From contig NC_079878.1 of assembly GCF_029227915.1 (NCBI RefSeq), positions 2,978,001 through 3,042,000 of the forward strand: 64,000 nt of DNA, written 5' to 3'. The DNA comes from Hydractinia symbiolongicarpus (taxonomy: Eukaryota > Cnidaria > Hydrozoa > Anthoathecata > Hydractiniidae). The notes beneath the pieces are model-generated. The model saw nothing but the letters and a program-made list of their open reading frames with translations, had not been told where the DNA came from and searched no databases. The position numbers were made by a program, and so were the translations under genes. Of the stretch, positions 49,970 to 63,700 are shown in pieces (within the stretch, counting starts at the first letter, position 1; each line of letters begins with the position of its first letter).

Positions 49970-51920
49970 GGCGATTAAACTTCTTTTATTCAGCGTCTCA
50001 TCAAAAATGAAAACATTTTTGAAAACTACAAGTCTTATGCGTTTTAGTGGTGAAAAAATAATTTAAAAAATCGTTCTGGAAATGAGTTTACTGACAGGGT
50101 ACTTTCTTTGTATACGTTCAACTATACGGGCCAAGACCTGGATTTACGGGAAATCGCTGGTTTTCGTTTGCCGGCGATTAAACCTCTTTCATCAAGCGTC
50201 TCATCAAAAATGAAAACATTTTTGAAAACTACAAGTCTCACGCGTTTTAGTGGTAAAAAAATTATTTAAAAAACCGTTCGGGAAATGAGTTTACTCCCTG
50301 GGTACTTTCTTTGTATACTTTTGACTATACGGGCCGAGTCCGGGGTTTACGGGAAATCGCGGGTTTTTGTTTGCCGGCGATTAAACTTCTTTTATTCAGC
50401 GTCTCATCAAAAATGAAAACATTTTTAAAAACTACAAGTCTCATGCGTTTTAGTGGTGAAGAGATAATTTAAAAAATCGTTTTGGAAATGAGTTTACTCA
50501 CAGGGTACTTTCTTTGTATACATTCGACTATACGGGCCAAGCCCGGGCTTTACGGGAAATCGCGGGTTTTCGTTTGCCGGCGATTAAACCACTTTCATTA
50601 AGCGTCTCATCAAGAATGAAAACATTTCTCAAAACTACAAGTCTCATGCGTTTTAGTGGTGAAAAAATGATTTAAAAAATCGTTCGGGAAATGAGTTTAC
50701 TCCCTGGGTACTTTCTTTGTATACTTTTGACTATACGGGCCGAGTCCGGGATTTACGGGAAGTCGCAGGTTTTCGTTTGAGGGTGATTAAACTTCTTTTA
50801 TTCAGCGTCTCATCAAAAATGAAAACATTTTTAAAAACTACAAGTCTCATGGGCTTTAGTGGTCAAATAATAATTTAAAAAATCGTTTGGAAAATGAGTT
50901 TACTCCCTGGGTACTTTCCTTGTATACTTTTGACTATACGGGCCGAGTCCGGGATTTACGGGAAAGCGCAGGTTTTCGTTTGCCGGCGATTAAACTTCTT
51001 TTATTCAGCGTCTCATCAAAAATGAGAACATTTTTGAAAACTACAAGTCTCATGCGTTTTAGTGGTGAAAAAATAATTTAAAAAATCGTTCGGGAAATGA
51101 GTTTACTCCCTGGGTACTTTCTTTATATACTTTTGACTATACTGGCCAAGCCCGGGATTTACGGGAAATCGCGGGTTTTCGTTTGCCGACGATTAAACTT
51201 CTTTTATTCAGCGTCTCATCAAAAATGAAAACATTTTTGAAAACTACAAGTCTTATGCGTTTTAGTGGTGAAAAAATAATTTAAAAAATCGTTCTGGAAA
51301 TGAGTTTACTCACAGGGTACTTTCTTTGTATACATTCGACTATACGGCCAAGCCCGGGATTTACGGGAAATCGCGGGTTTTCGTTTGCCGGCGATTAAAC
51401 CTCTTTCATTAAGCGTCTCATCAAAAATGAAAACATTTTTGAAAACTACAAGTCTCAAGCTTGTAGTGGTGAAAAAATAATTTAAAAAATCGTTCGGAAA
51501 ATGAGTTTACTCCCTGGGTACTTCCTTTGTATACTTTTGACTATACGGGCCGAGTCCGGGGTTTACGGGAAATGGCGGGTTTTCGTTTGCCGGCGATTAA
51601 ACTTCTTTTATTCAGCGTCTCATCAAAAATGAGAACATTTTTGAAAACTACAAGTCACATGCGTTTTAGTGGTGAAAAAATAATTTAAAAAATCGCTCGG
51701 GAAATGAGTTTACTCCCTGGGTACTTTCTTTATATACTTTTGACTATACTGGCCAAGCCCGGGATTTACGGGAAATCGCGGGTTTTCGTTTGCCGACGAT
51801 TAAACTTCTTTTATTCAGCGTCTCATCAAAAATGAAAACATTTTTGAAAACTACAAGTCTTATGCGTTTTAGTGGTGAAAAAATAATTTAAAAAATCGTT
51901 CTGGAAATGAGTTTACTCAC
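49970..51920 (+). repeat. Segment duplicated 3246 bp downstream (16-monomer offset), copy 1
   Basis: The order of CTTATGCG, CTCACGCG, GAAGAGATAA, CATCAAGAATG, TTTGAGGGTGATT, TTCCTTGTATAC, CTTATATAC and CTCAAGCTTG units is repeated 3246 bases later at about 53216-55166. Small differences occur, such as CAAGACCTGG near 50133 against CAAGCCCTGG near 53380. Confidence 0.8.
51446..51466. repeat. Monomer-borne inverted repeat replacing the usual sequence (copy 1)
   Basis: Arms CTACAAG (51446-51452) and CTTGTAG (51460-51466) flank TCTCAAG. Ordinary monomers read CTACAAGTCTCATGCG then TTTTAGTGG. Here the second part has become AAGCTTGTAGTGG, one base shorter with several changes, and equals the reverse complement of the nearby CTACAAG. 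It also creates a HindIII site (AAGCTT). Confidence 0.8.
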
Positions 51921-52051
51921 AGGGTACTTTCTTTGTATACGTTCAACTATACGGGCCAAGCCCTGGATTTACGGGAAATCGCTGGTTTTCGTTTGCCGGC
52001 GATTAAACCTCTTTCATCAAGCGTCTCATCAAAAATGAAAACATTTTTGAA

Positions 52052-53675
52052 AACTACAAGTCTCACGCGTTTTAGTGGTAAAAAAATTATTTAAAAAACC
52101 GTTCGGGAAATGAGTGTACTCCCTGGGTACTTTCTTTGTATACTTTTGACTATACGGGCCGAGTCCGGGGTTTACGGGAAATCGTGGGTTTTTGTTTGCC
52201 GGCGATTAAACTTCTTTTATTCAGCGTCTCATCAAAAATGAAAACATTTTTAAAAACTACAAGTCTCATGCGTTTTAGTGGTGAAGAGATAATTTAAAAA
52301 ATCGTTTTGGAAATGAGTTTACTCACATGGTACTTTATTTGTATACATTCGACTATACGGGCCAAGCCCGGGATTTACGGGAAATCGCGGGTTTTCGTTT
52401 GAGGGTGATTAAACTTCTTTTATTCAGCGTCTCATCAAAAATGAAAACATTTTTGAAAACTACAAGTCTTATGCGTTTTAGTGGTGAAAAAATAATTTAA
52501 AAAATCGTTCTGGAAATGAGTTTACTCACAGGGTACTTTCTTTGTATACGTTCGACTATACGGGCCAAGCCCTGGATTTACGGGAAATCGCTGGTTTTCG
52601 TTTGCCGGCGATTAAACCTCTTTCATCAAGCGTCTCATCAAAAATGAAAACATTTTTGAAAACTACAAGTCTCACGCGTTTTAGTGGTAAAAAAATTATT
52701 TAAAAAACCGTTCGGGAAATGAGTTTACTCCCTGGGTACTTTCTTTGTATACTTTTGACTATACGGGCCGAGTCCGGGGTTTACGGGAAATGGCGGGTTT
52801 TTGTTTGCCGGCGATTAAACTTCTTTTATTCAGCGTCTCATCAAAAATGAAAACATTTTTAAAAACTACAAGTCTCACGCGTTTTAGTGGTAAAAAAATT
52901 ATTTAAAAAACCGTTCGGGAAATGAGTTTACTCCCTGGGTACTTTCTTTGTATACTTTTGACTATACGGGCCGAGTCCGGGGTTTACGGGAAATCGTGGG
53001 TTTTTGTTTGCCGGCGATTAAACTTCTTTTATTCAGCGTCTCATCAAAAATGAAAACATTTTTAAAAACTACAAGTCTCATGCGTTTTAGTGGTGAAGAG
53101 ATAATTTAAAAAATCGTTTTGGAAATGAGTTTACTCACATGGTACTTTATTTGTATACATTCGACTATACGGGCCAAGCCCGGGATTTACGGGAAATCGC
53201 GGGTTTTCGTTTGAGGGTGATTAAACTTCTTTTATTCAGCGTCTCATCAAAAATGAAAACATTTTTGAAAACTACAAGTCTTATGCGTTTTAGTGGTGAA
53301 AAAATAATTTAAAAAATCGTTCTGGAAATGAGTTTACTCACAGGGTACTTTCTTTGTATACGTTCGACTATACGGGCCAAGCCCTGGATTTACGGGAAAT
53401 CGCTGGTTTTCGTTTGCCGGCGATTAAACCTCTTTCATCAAGCGTCTCATCAAAAATGAAAACATTTTTGAAAACTACAAGTCTCACGCGTTTTAGTGGT
53501 AAAAAAATTATTTAAAAAACCGTTCGGGAAATGAGTTTACTCCCTGGGTACTTTCTTTGTATACTTTTGACTATACGGGCCGAGTCCGGGGTTTACGGGA
53601 AATGGCGGGTTTTTGTTTGCCGGCGATTAAACTTCTTTTATTCAGCGTCTCATCAAAAATGAAAACATTTTTAAA
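52052..53675 (+). repeat. Four-monomer tandem duplication (812 bp x 2)
   Basis: TCTCACGCG at 52061 and 52673 matches 52873 and 53485. A rare AAATCGTGGGTTTTTG unit near 52180 recurs near 52992. The chimeric junction unit near 52,864 joins TTTTTAAAAACTAC to CTCACGCG, a combination not seen in the surrounding CTCACGCG units. Confidence 0.83.
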
Positions 53676-55166
53676 AACTACAAGTCTCATGCGTTTTAGT
53701 GGTGAAGAGATAATTTAAAAAATCGTTTTGGAAATGAGTTTACTCACAGGGTACTTTCTTTGTATACATTCGACTATACGGGCCAAGCCCGGGCTTTACG
53801 GGAAATCGCGGGTTTTCGTTTGCCGGCGATTAAACCACTTTCATTAAGCGTCTCATCAAGAATGAAAACATTTCTCAAAACTACAAGTCTCATGCGTTTT
53901 AGTGGTGAAAAAATGATTTAAAAAATCGTTCGGGAAATGAGTTTACTCCCTGGGTACTTTCTTTGTATACTTTTGACTATACGGGCCGAGTCCGGGATTT
54001 ACGGGAAGTCGCAGGTTTTCGTTTGAGGGTGATTAAACTTCATTTATTCAGCGTCTCATCAAAAATGAAAACATTTTTAAAAACTACAAGTCTCATGGGC
54101 TTTAGTGGTCAAATAATAATTTAAAAAATCGTTTGGAAAATGAGTTTACTCCCTGGGTACTTTCCTTGTATACTTTTGACTATACGGGCCGAGTCCGGGA
54201 TTTACGGGAAAGCGCAGGTTTTCGTTTGCCGGCGATTAAACTTCTTTTATTCAGCGTCTCATCAAAAATGAGAACATTATTGAAAACTACAAGTCTCATG
54301 CGTTTTAGTGGTGAAAAAATAATTTAAAAAATCGTTCGGGAAATGAGTTTACTCCCTGGGTACTTTCTTTATATACTTTTGACTATATTGGCCAAGCCCG
54401 GGATTTACGGGAAATCGCGGGTTTTCGTTTGCCGACGATTAAACTTCTTTTATTCAGCGTCTCATCAAAAATGAAAACATTTTTGAAAACTACAAGTCTT
54501 ATGCGTTTTAGTGGTGAAAAAATAATTTAAAAAATCGTTCTGGAAATGAGTTTACTCACAGGGTACTTTCTTTGTATACATTCGACTATACGGCCAAGCC
54601 CGGGATTTACGGGAAATCGCGGGTTTTCGTTTGCCGGCGATTAAACCTCTTTCATTAAGCGTCTCATCAAAAATGAAAACATTTTTGAAAACTACAAGTC
54701 TCAAGCTTGTAGTGGTGAAAAAATAATTTAAAAAATCGTTCGGAAAATGAGTTTACTCCCTGGGTACTTTCTTTGTATACTTTTGACTATACGGGCCGAG
54801 TCCGGGGTTTACGGGAAATGGCGGGTTTTCGTTTGCCGGCGATTAAACTTCTTTTATTCAGCGTCTCATCAAAAATGAGAACATTTTTGAAAACTACAAG
54901 TCACATGCGTTTTAGTGGTGAAAAAATAATTTAAAAAATCGTTTGGGAAATGAGTTTACTCCCTGGGTACTTTCTTTATATACTTTTGACTATACTGGCC
55001 AAGCCCGGGATTTACGGGAAATCGCGGGTTTTCGTTTGCCGACGATTAAACTTCTTTTATTCAGCGTCTCATCAAAAATGAAAACATTTTTGAAAACTAC
55101 AAGTCTTATGCGTTTTAGTGGTGAAAAAATAATTTAAAAAATCGTTCTGGAAATGAGTTTACTCAC
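53216..55166 (+). repeat. Segment duplicated from 3246 bp upstream, copy 2
   Basis: Second copy of 49970-51920. It ends where TACTTTATTTGTATACATTCGAC (here) parts from TACTTTCTTTGTATACGTTCAAC (upstream). Sampled private sites are GAACATTATTG near 54273 and CTATATTGGCC near 54382. Confidence 0.78.
54692..54712. repeat. Monomer-borne inverted repeat (copy 2)
   Basis: The same altered unit as at 51446-51466, 3246 bases downstream, so it was carried by the 16-monomer duplication rather than arising twice. Confidence 0.8.
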
Positions 55167-56128
55167 AGGGTACTTTATTTGTATACATTCGACTATACGG
55201 GCCAAGCCCGGGATTTACGGGAAATCGCGGGTTTTCGTTTGCCGGCGATTAAACTTCTTTTATTCAGCGTCTCATCAAAAATGAAAACATTTTTGAAAAC
55301 TACAAGTCTTATGCGTTTTAGTGGTGAAAAAATAATTTAAAAAATCGTTCTGGAAATGAGTTTACTCACAGGGTACTTTCTTTGTATACGTTCAACTATA
55401 CGGGCCAAGCCCTGGATTTACGGGAAATCGCTGGTTTTCGTTTGCCGGCGATTAAACCTCTTTCATCAAGCGTCTCATCAAAAATGAAAACATTTTTGAA
55501 AACTACAAGTCTCACGCGTTTTAGTGGTAAAAAAATTATTTAAAAAACCGTTCGGGAAATGAGTTTACTCCCTGGGTACTTTCTTTGTATACTTTTGACT
55601 ATACGGGCCGAGTCCGGGGTTTACGGGAAATCGCGGGTTTTTGTTTGCCGGCGATTAAACTTCTTTTATTCAGCGTCTCATCAAAAATGAAAACATTTTT
55701 AAAAACTACAAGTCTCATGCGTTTTAGTGGTGAAGAGATAATTTAAAAAATCGTTTTGGAAATGAGTTTACTCACAGGGTACTTTCTTTGTATACATTCG
55801 ACTATACGGGCCAAGCCCGGGCTTTACGGGAAATCGCGGGTTTTCGTTTGCCGGCGATTAAACCACTTTCATTAAGCGTCTCATCAAGAATGAAAACATT
55901 TCTCAAAACTACAAGTCTCATGCGTTTTAGTGGTGAAAAAATGATTTAAAAAATCGTTCGGGAAATGAGTTTACTCCCTGGGTACTTTCTTTGTATACTT
56001 TTGACTATACGGGCCGAGTCCGGGATTTACGGGAAGTCGCAGGTTTTCGTTTGAGGGTGATTAAACTTCTTTTATTCAGCGCCTCATCAAAAATGAAAAC
56101 ATTTTTAAAAACTACAAGTCTCATGGGC

Positions 56129-57752
56129 TTTAGTGGTGAAATAATAATTTAAAAAATCGTTTGGAAAATGAGTTTACTCCCTGGGTACTTTCCTTGTATA
56201 CTTTTGACTATACGGGCCGAGTCCGGGATTTACGGGAAAGCGCAGGTTTTCGTTTGCCGGCGATTAAACTTCTTTTATTCAGCGTCTCATCAAAAATGAG
56301 AACATTTTTGAAAACTACAAGTCACATGCGTTTTAGTGGTGAAAAAATAATTTAAAAAATCGTTTGGGAAATGAGTTTACTCCCTGGGTACTTTCTTTAT
56401 ATACTTTTGACTATACTGGCCAAGCCCGGGATTTACGGGAAATCGCGGGTTTTCGTTTGCCGACGATTAAACTTCTTTTATTCAGCGTCTCATCAAAAAT
56501 GAAAACATTTTTGAAAACTACAAGTCTTATGCGTTTTAGTGGTGAAAAAATAATTTAAAAAATCGTTCTGGAAATGAGTTTACTCACAGGGTACTTTATT
56601 TGTATACATTCGACTATACGGGCCAAGCCCGGGATTTACGGGAAATCGCGGGTTTTCGTTTGCCGGCGATTAAACTTCTTTTATTCAGCGTCTCATCAAA
56701 AATGAAAACATTTTTGAAAACTACAAGTCTTATGCGTTTTAGTGGTGAAAAAATAATTTAAAAAATCGTTCTGGAAATGAGTTTACTCACAGGGTACTTT
56801 CTTTGTATACGTTCAACTATACGGGCCAAGCCCTGGATTTACGGGAAATCGCTGGTTTTCGTTTGCCGGCGATTAAACCTCTTTCATCAAGCGTCTCATC
56901 AAAAATGAAAACATTTTTGAAAACTACAAGTCTCACGCGTTTTAGTGGTGAAATAATAATTTAAAAAATCGTTTGGAAAATGAGTTTACTCCCTGGGTAC
57001 TTTCCTTGTATACTTTTGACTATACGGGCCGAGTCCGGGATTTACGGGAAAGCGCAGGTTTTCGTTTGCCGGCGATTAAACTTCTTTTATTCAGCGTCTC
57101 ATCAAAAATGAGAACATTTTTGAAAACTACAAGTCACATGCGTTTTAGTGGTGAAAAAATAATTTAAAAAATCGTTTGGGAAATGAGTTTACTCCCTGGG
57201 TACTTTCTTTATATACTTTTGACTATACTGGCCAAGCCCGGGATTTACGGGAAATCGCGGGTTTTCGTTTGCCGACGATTAAACTTCTTTTATTCAGCGT
57301 CTCATCAAAAATGAAAACATTTTTGAAAACTACAAGTCTTATGCGTTTTAGTGGTGAAAAAATAATTTAAAAAATCGTTCTGGAAATGAGTTTACTCACA
57401 GGGTACTTTATTTGTATACATTCGACTATACGGGCCAAGCCCGGGATTTACGGGAAATCGCGGGTTTTCGTTTGCCGGCGATTAAACTTCTTTTATTCAG
57501 CGTCTCATCAAAAATGAAAACATTTTTGAAAACTACAAGTCTTATGCGTTTTAGTGGTGAAAAAATAATTTAAAAAATCGTTCTGGAAATGAGTTTACTC
57601 ACAGGGTACTTTCTTTGTATACGTTCAACTATACGGGCCAAGCCCTGGATTTACGGGAAATCGCTGGTTTTCGTTTGCCGGCGATTAAACCTCTTTCATC
57701 AAGCGTCTCATCAAAAATGAAAACATTTTTGAAAACTACAAGTCTCACGCGT
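56129..57752 (+). repeat. Four-monomer tandem duplication (812 bp x 2)
   Basis: TTTAGTGGTGAAATAATAA at 56129 and 56941 begins two copies of the same four units. The second copy starts inside a chimeric monomer: CTCACGCGT (whose other copies continue with GGTAAAAAAATTATT) is joined to GGTGAAATAATAA. This fixes the exchange point at 56,941 within a few bases. Confidence 0.87.
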
Positions 57753-60700
57753 TTTAGTGGTAAAAAAATTATTTAAAAAACCGTTCGGGAAATGAGTTTA
57801 CTCCCTGGGTACTTTCTTTGTATACTTTTGACTATACGGGCCGAGTCCGGGGTTTACGGGAAATCGCGGGTTTTTGTTTGCCGGCGATTAAACTTCTTTT
57901 ATTCAGCGTCTCATCAAAAATGAAAACATTTTTAAAAACTACAAGTCTCATGCGTTTTAGTGGTGAAGAGATAATTTAAAAAATCGTTTTGGAAATGAGT
58001 TTACTCACAGGGTACTTTCTTTGTATACATTCGACTATACGGGCCAAGCCCGGGCTTTACGGGAAATCGCGGGTTTTCGTTTGCCGGCGATTAAACCACT
58101 TTCATTAAGCGTCTCATCAAGAATGAAAACATTTCTCAAAACTACAAGTCTCATGCGTTTTAGTGGTGAAAAAATGATTTAAAAAATCGTTCGGGAAATG
58201 AGTTTACTCCCTGGGTACTTTCTTTGTATACTTTTGACTATACGGGCCGAGTCCGGGATTTACGGGAAGTCGCAGGTTTTCGTTTGAGGGTGATTAAACT
58301 TCTTTTATTCAGCGCCTCATCAAAAATGAAAACATTTTTAAAAACTACAAGTCTCATGGGCTTTAGTGGTGAAATAATAATTTAAAAAATCGTTTGGAAA
58401 ATGAGTTTACTCCCTGGGTACTTTCCTTGTATACTTTTGACTATACGGGCCGAGTCCGGGATTTACGGGAAAGCGCAGGTTTTCGTTTGCCGGCGATTAA
58501 ACTTCTTTTATTCAGCGTCTCATCAAAAATGAGAACATTTTTGAAAACTACAAGTCTCATGCGTTTTAGTGGTGAAAAAATAATTTAAAAAATCGTTCGG
58601 GAAATGAGTTTACTCCCTGGGTACTTTCTTTATATACTTTTGACTATACTGGCCAAGCCCGGGATTTACGGGAAATCGCGGGTTTTCGTTTGCCGACGAT
58701 TAAACTTCTTTTATTCAGCGTCTCATCAAAAATGAAAACATTTTTGAAAACTACAAGTCTTATGCGTTTTAGTGGTGAAAAAATAATTTAAAAAATCGTT
58801 CTGGAAAATGAGTTTACTCCCTGGGTACTTTCTTTGTATACTTTTGACTATACGGGCCGAGTCCGGGGTTTACGGGAAATGGCGGGTTTTCGTTTGCCGG
58901 CGATTAAACTTCTTTTATTCAGCGTCTAATCAAAAATGAGAACATTTTTGAAAACTACAAGTCACATGCGTTTTAGTGGTGAAAAAATAATTTAAAAAAT
59001 CGTTCGGGAAATAAGTTTACTCCCTGGGTACTTTCTTTATATACTTTTGACTATACTGGCCAAGCCCGGGATTTACGGGAAATCGCGGGTTTTCGTTTGC
59101 CGACGATTAAACTTCTTTTATTCAGCGTCTCATCAAAAATGAAAACATTTTTGAAAACTACAAGTCTTATGCGTTTTAGTGGTGAAAAAATAATTTAAAA
59201 AATCGTTCTGGAAATGAGTTTACTCACAGGGTACTTTATTTGTATACATTCGACTATACGGGCCAAGCCCGGGATTTACGGGAAATCGCAGGTTTTCGTT
59301 TGCCGGCGATTAAACTTCTTTTATTCAGCGTCTCATCAAAAATGAAAACATTTTTGAAAACTACAAGTCTTATGCGTTTTAGTGGTGAAAAAATAATTTA
59401 AAAAATCGTTCTGGAAATGAGTTTACTCCCTGGGTACTTCCTTTGTATACTTTTGGCTATACAGGTCAAGCCCGGGATTTTTGGGAAATCGCGGGTTTTC
59501 GTTTGCCGGCGATTAAACTTCTTTTATTCAGCGTCTCATCAAAAATGATAACATTTTTAAAAACTACAAGTCTCATGGGCTTTAGTGGTGAAATAATAAT
59601 TTAAAAAATCGTTCGGGAAATGAGTTTACTCCCTGGGTACTTTCTCTGTATACTTTTGACTATGCGGGCCGAGTCCGGGGTTTACGGGAAATGGCGGGTT
59701 TTCGTTTGCCGGCGATTAAACTTCTTTTATTCAGCGTCTCATCAAAAATGAAAACATTTTTGAAAACTACAAGTCTCAAGCGTTTTAGTGGTGAAAAGAT
59801 AATTTAAAAAATCGTTTTGGAAATGAGTTTACTCACAGGGTACTTTCTTTGTATACATTCGACTATACGGGCCAAGCCCGGGATTTACGGGAAATCGCGG
59901 GTTTTCGTTTGCCGGCGATTAAACCACTTTCATTAAGCGTCTCATCAAAAATGAAAACATTTCTGAAAACTACAAGTCTCACGCGTTTTAGTGGTGAAAA
60001 AATATTTTAAAAAGTCGTTCGGGAAATGAGTTTACTCACTGGGTACTTTCTTTGTATACTTTTGACTATACGGGCCGAGTCCGGGATTTACGGGAAATCG
60101 CGGGTTTTCGTTTGCTGGCGATTAAACTTCTTTCATTCAGCGTCTCATCATAAATGAAAACATTTTTAAAAACTACAAGTCTCATGGGCTTTAGTGGTGA
60201 AATAATAATTTAAAAAATCGTTTGGGAAATGAGTTTACTCCCTGGGTACTTTCCTTTTAAACTTTTGACTATACGGGCCGAGTCCGGGGTTTACGGGAAA
60301 TCGCGGGTTTTTGTTTGCCGGCGATTAAACTTCTTTTATTCAGCGTCTCATCAAAAATGAAAACATTTTTAAAAACTACAAGTCTCATGCGTTTTAGTGG
60401 TGAAGAGATAATTTAAAAAATCGTTTTGGAAATGAGTTTACTCACAGGGTACTTTCTTTGTATACATTCGACTATACGGGCCAAGCCCGGGCTTTACGGG
60501 AAATCGCGGGTTTTCGTTTGCCGGCGATTAAACCACTTTCATTAAGCGTCTCATCAAGAATGAAAACATTTCTCAAAACTACAAGTCTCATGCGTTTTAG
60601 TGGTGAAAAAATGATTTAAAAAATCGTTCGGGAAATGAGTTTACTCCCTGGGTACTTTCTTTGTATACTTTTGACTATACGGGCCGAGTCCGGGATTTAC

Positions 60701-60798
60701 GGGAAGTCGCAGGTTTTCGTTTGAGGGTGATTAAACTTCTTTTATTCAGCGCCTCATCAAAAATGAAAACATTTTTAAAAACTACAAGTCTCATGGGC
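56941..60798 (+). repeat. 19-monomer higher-order repeat (3858 bp), copy 1
   Basis: Units at 56973, 57176 and 58394 recur at 60831, 61034 and 62252, each 3858 bases on. This covers a chimeric CTGGAAAATGAGTTTACTCCC unit near 58801 and 62659. From about 59,530 the offset falls to 3655 because copy 2 lacks one monomer. The last ~520 bases (from about 60,275) instead resemble 57838-58360. Confidence 0.85.
59327..59529 (+). repeat. Single monomer present in copy 1 and absent from copy 2
   Basis: The unit has unusual sites TTTTGGCTATACAGGTCAAG and GGGATTTTTGGG. In copy 2 the flanks are joined directly near 63,185 (CTTTTAATCAGCG, then AAAATGATAAC), so copy 2 is shorter by exactly 203 bp (offset 3858 before, 3655 after). 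Confidence 0.83.
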
Positions 60799-63700
60799 TT
60801 TAGTGGTGAAATAATAATTTAAAAAATCGTTTGGAAAATGAGTTTACTCCCTGGGTACTTTCCTTGTATACTTTTGACTATACGGGCCGAGTCCGGGATT
60901 TACGGGAAAGCGCAGGTTTTCGTTTGCCGGCGATTAAACTTCTTTTATTCAGCGTCTCATCAAAAATGAGAACATTTTTGAAAACTACAAGTCACATGCG
61001 TTTTAGTGGTGAAAAAATAATTTAAAAAATCGTTTGGGAAATGAGTTTACTCCCTGGGTACTTTCTTTATATACTTTTGACTATACTGGCCAAGCCCGGG
61101 ATTTACGGGAAATCGCGGGTTTTCGTTTGCCGACGATTAAACTTCTTTTATTCAGCGTCTCATCAAAAATGAAAACATTTTTGAAAACTACAAGTCTTAT
61201 GCGTTTTAGTGGTGAAAAAATAATTTAAAAAATCGTTCTGGAAATGAGTTTACTCACAGGGTACTTTATTTGTATACATTCGACTATACGGGCCAAGCCC
61301 GGGATTTACGGGAAATCGCGGGTTTTCGTTTGCCGGCGATTAAACTTCTTTTATTCAGCGTCTCATCAAAAATGAAAACATTTTTGAAAACTACAAGTCT
61401 TATGCGTTTTAGTGGTGAAAAAATAATTTAAAAAATCGTTCTGGAAATGAGTTTACTCACAGGGTACTTTCTTTGTATACGTTCAACTATACGGGCCAAG
61501 CCCTGGATTTACGGGAAATCGCTGGTTTTCGTTTGCCGGCGATTAAACCTCTTTCATCAAGCGTCTCATCAAAAATGAAAACATTTTTGAAAACTACAAG
61601 TCTCACGCGTTTTAGTGGTAAAAAAATTATTTAAAAAACCGTTCGGGAAATGAGTTTACTCCCTGGGTACTTTCTTTGTATACTTTTGACTATACGGGCC
61701 GAGTCCGGGGTTTACGGGAAATCGCGGGTTTTTGTTTGCCGGCGATTAAACTTCTTTTATTCAGCGTCTCATCAAAAATGAAAACATTTTTAAAAACTAC
61801 AAGTCTCATGCGTTTTAGTGGTGAAGAGATAATTTAAAAAATCGTTTTGGAAATGAGTTTACTCACAGGGTACTTTCTTTGTATACATTCGACTATACGG
61901 GCCAAGCCCGGGCTTTACGGGAAATCGCGAGTTTTCGTTTGCCGGCGATTAAACCACTTTCATTAAGCGTCTCATCAAGAATGAAAACATTTCTCAAAAC
62001 TACAAGTCTCATGCGTTTTAGTGGTGAAAAAATGATTTAAAAAATCGTTCGGGAAATGAGTTTACTCCCTGGGTACTTTCTTTGTATACTTTTGACTATA
62101 CGGGCCGAGTCCGGGATTTACGGGAAGTCGCAGGTTTTCGTTTGAGGGTGATTAAACTTCTTTTATTCAGCGCCTCATCAAAAATGAAAACATTTTTAAA
62201 AACTACAAGTCTCATGGGCTTTAGTGGTGAAATAATAATTTAAAAAATCGTTTGGAAAATGAGTTTACTCCCTGGGTACTTTCCTTGTATACTTTTGACT
62301 ATACGGGCCGAGTCCGGGATTTACGGGAAAGCGCAGGTTTTCGTTTGCCGGCGATTAAACTTCTTTTATTCAGCGTCTCATCAAAAATGAGAACATTTTT
62401 GAAAACTACAAGTCTCATGCGTTTTAGTGGTGAAAAAATAATTTAAAAAATCGTTCGGGAAATGAGTTTACTCCCTGGGTACTTTCTTTATATACTTTTG
62501 ACTATACTGGCCAAGCCCGGGATTTACGGGAAATCGCGGGTTTTCGTTTGCCGACGATTAAACTTCTTTTATTCAGCGTCTCATCAAAAATGAAAACATT
62601 TTTGAAAACTACAAGTCTTATGCGTTTTAGTGGTGAAAAAATAATTTAAAAAATCGTTCTGGAAAATGAGTTTACTCCCTGGGTACTTTCTTTGTATACT
62701 TTTGACTATACGGGCCGAGTCCGGGGTTTACGGGAAATGGCGGGTTTTCGTTTGCCGGCGATTAAACTTCTTTTATTCAGCGTCTCATCAAAAATGAGAA
62801 CATTTTTGAAAACTACAAGTCACATGCGTTTTAGTGGTGAAAAAATAATTTAAAAAATCGTTCGGGAAATAAGTTTACTCCCTGGGTACTTTCTTTATAT
62901 ACTTTTGACTATACTGGCCAAGCCCGGGATTTACGGGAAATCGCGGGTTTTCGTTTGCCGACGATTAAACTTCTTTTATTCAGCGTCTCATCAAAAATGA
63001 AAACATTTTTGAAAACTACAAGTCTTATGCGTTTTAGTGGTGAAAAAATAATTTAAAAAATCGTTCTGGAAATGAGTTTACTCACAGGGTACTTTATTTG
63101 TATACATTCGACTATACGGGCCAAGCCCGGGATTTACGGGAAATCGCAGGTTTTCGTTTGCCGGCGATTAAACTTCTTTTAATCAGCGTCTCATCAAAAA
63201 TGATAACATTTTTAAAAACTACAAGTCTCATGGGCTTTAGTGGTGAAATAATAATTTAAAAAATCGTTCGGGAAATGAGTTTACTCCCTGGGTACTTTCT
63301 CTGTATACTTTTGACTATGCGGGCCGAGTCCGGGGTTTACGGGAAATGGCGGGTTTTCGTTTGCCGGCGATTAAACTTCTTTTATTCAGCGTCTCATCAA
63401 AAATGAAAACATTTTTGAAAACTACAAGTCTCAAGCGTTTTAGTGGTGAAAAGATAATTTAAAAAATCGTTTTGGAAATGAGTTTACTCACAGGGTACTT
63501 TCTTTGTATACATTCGACTATACGGGCCAAGCCCGGGATTTACGGGAAATCGCGGGTTTTCGTTTGCCGGCGATTAAACCACTTTCATTAAGCGTCTCAT
63601 CAAAAATGAAAACATTTCTGAAAACTACAAGTCTCACGCGTTTTAGTGGTGAAAAAATATTTTAAAAAGTCGTTCGGGAAATGAGTTTACTCACTGGGTA

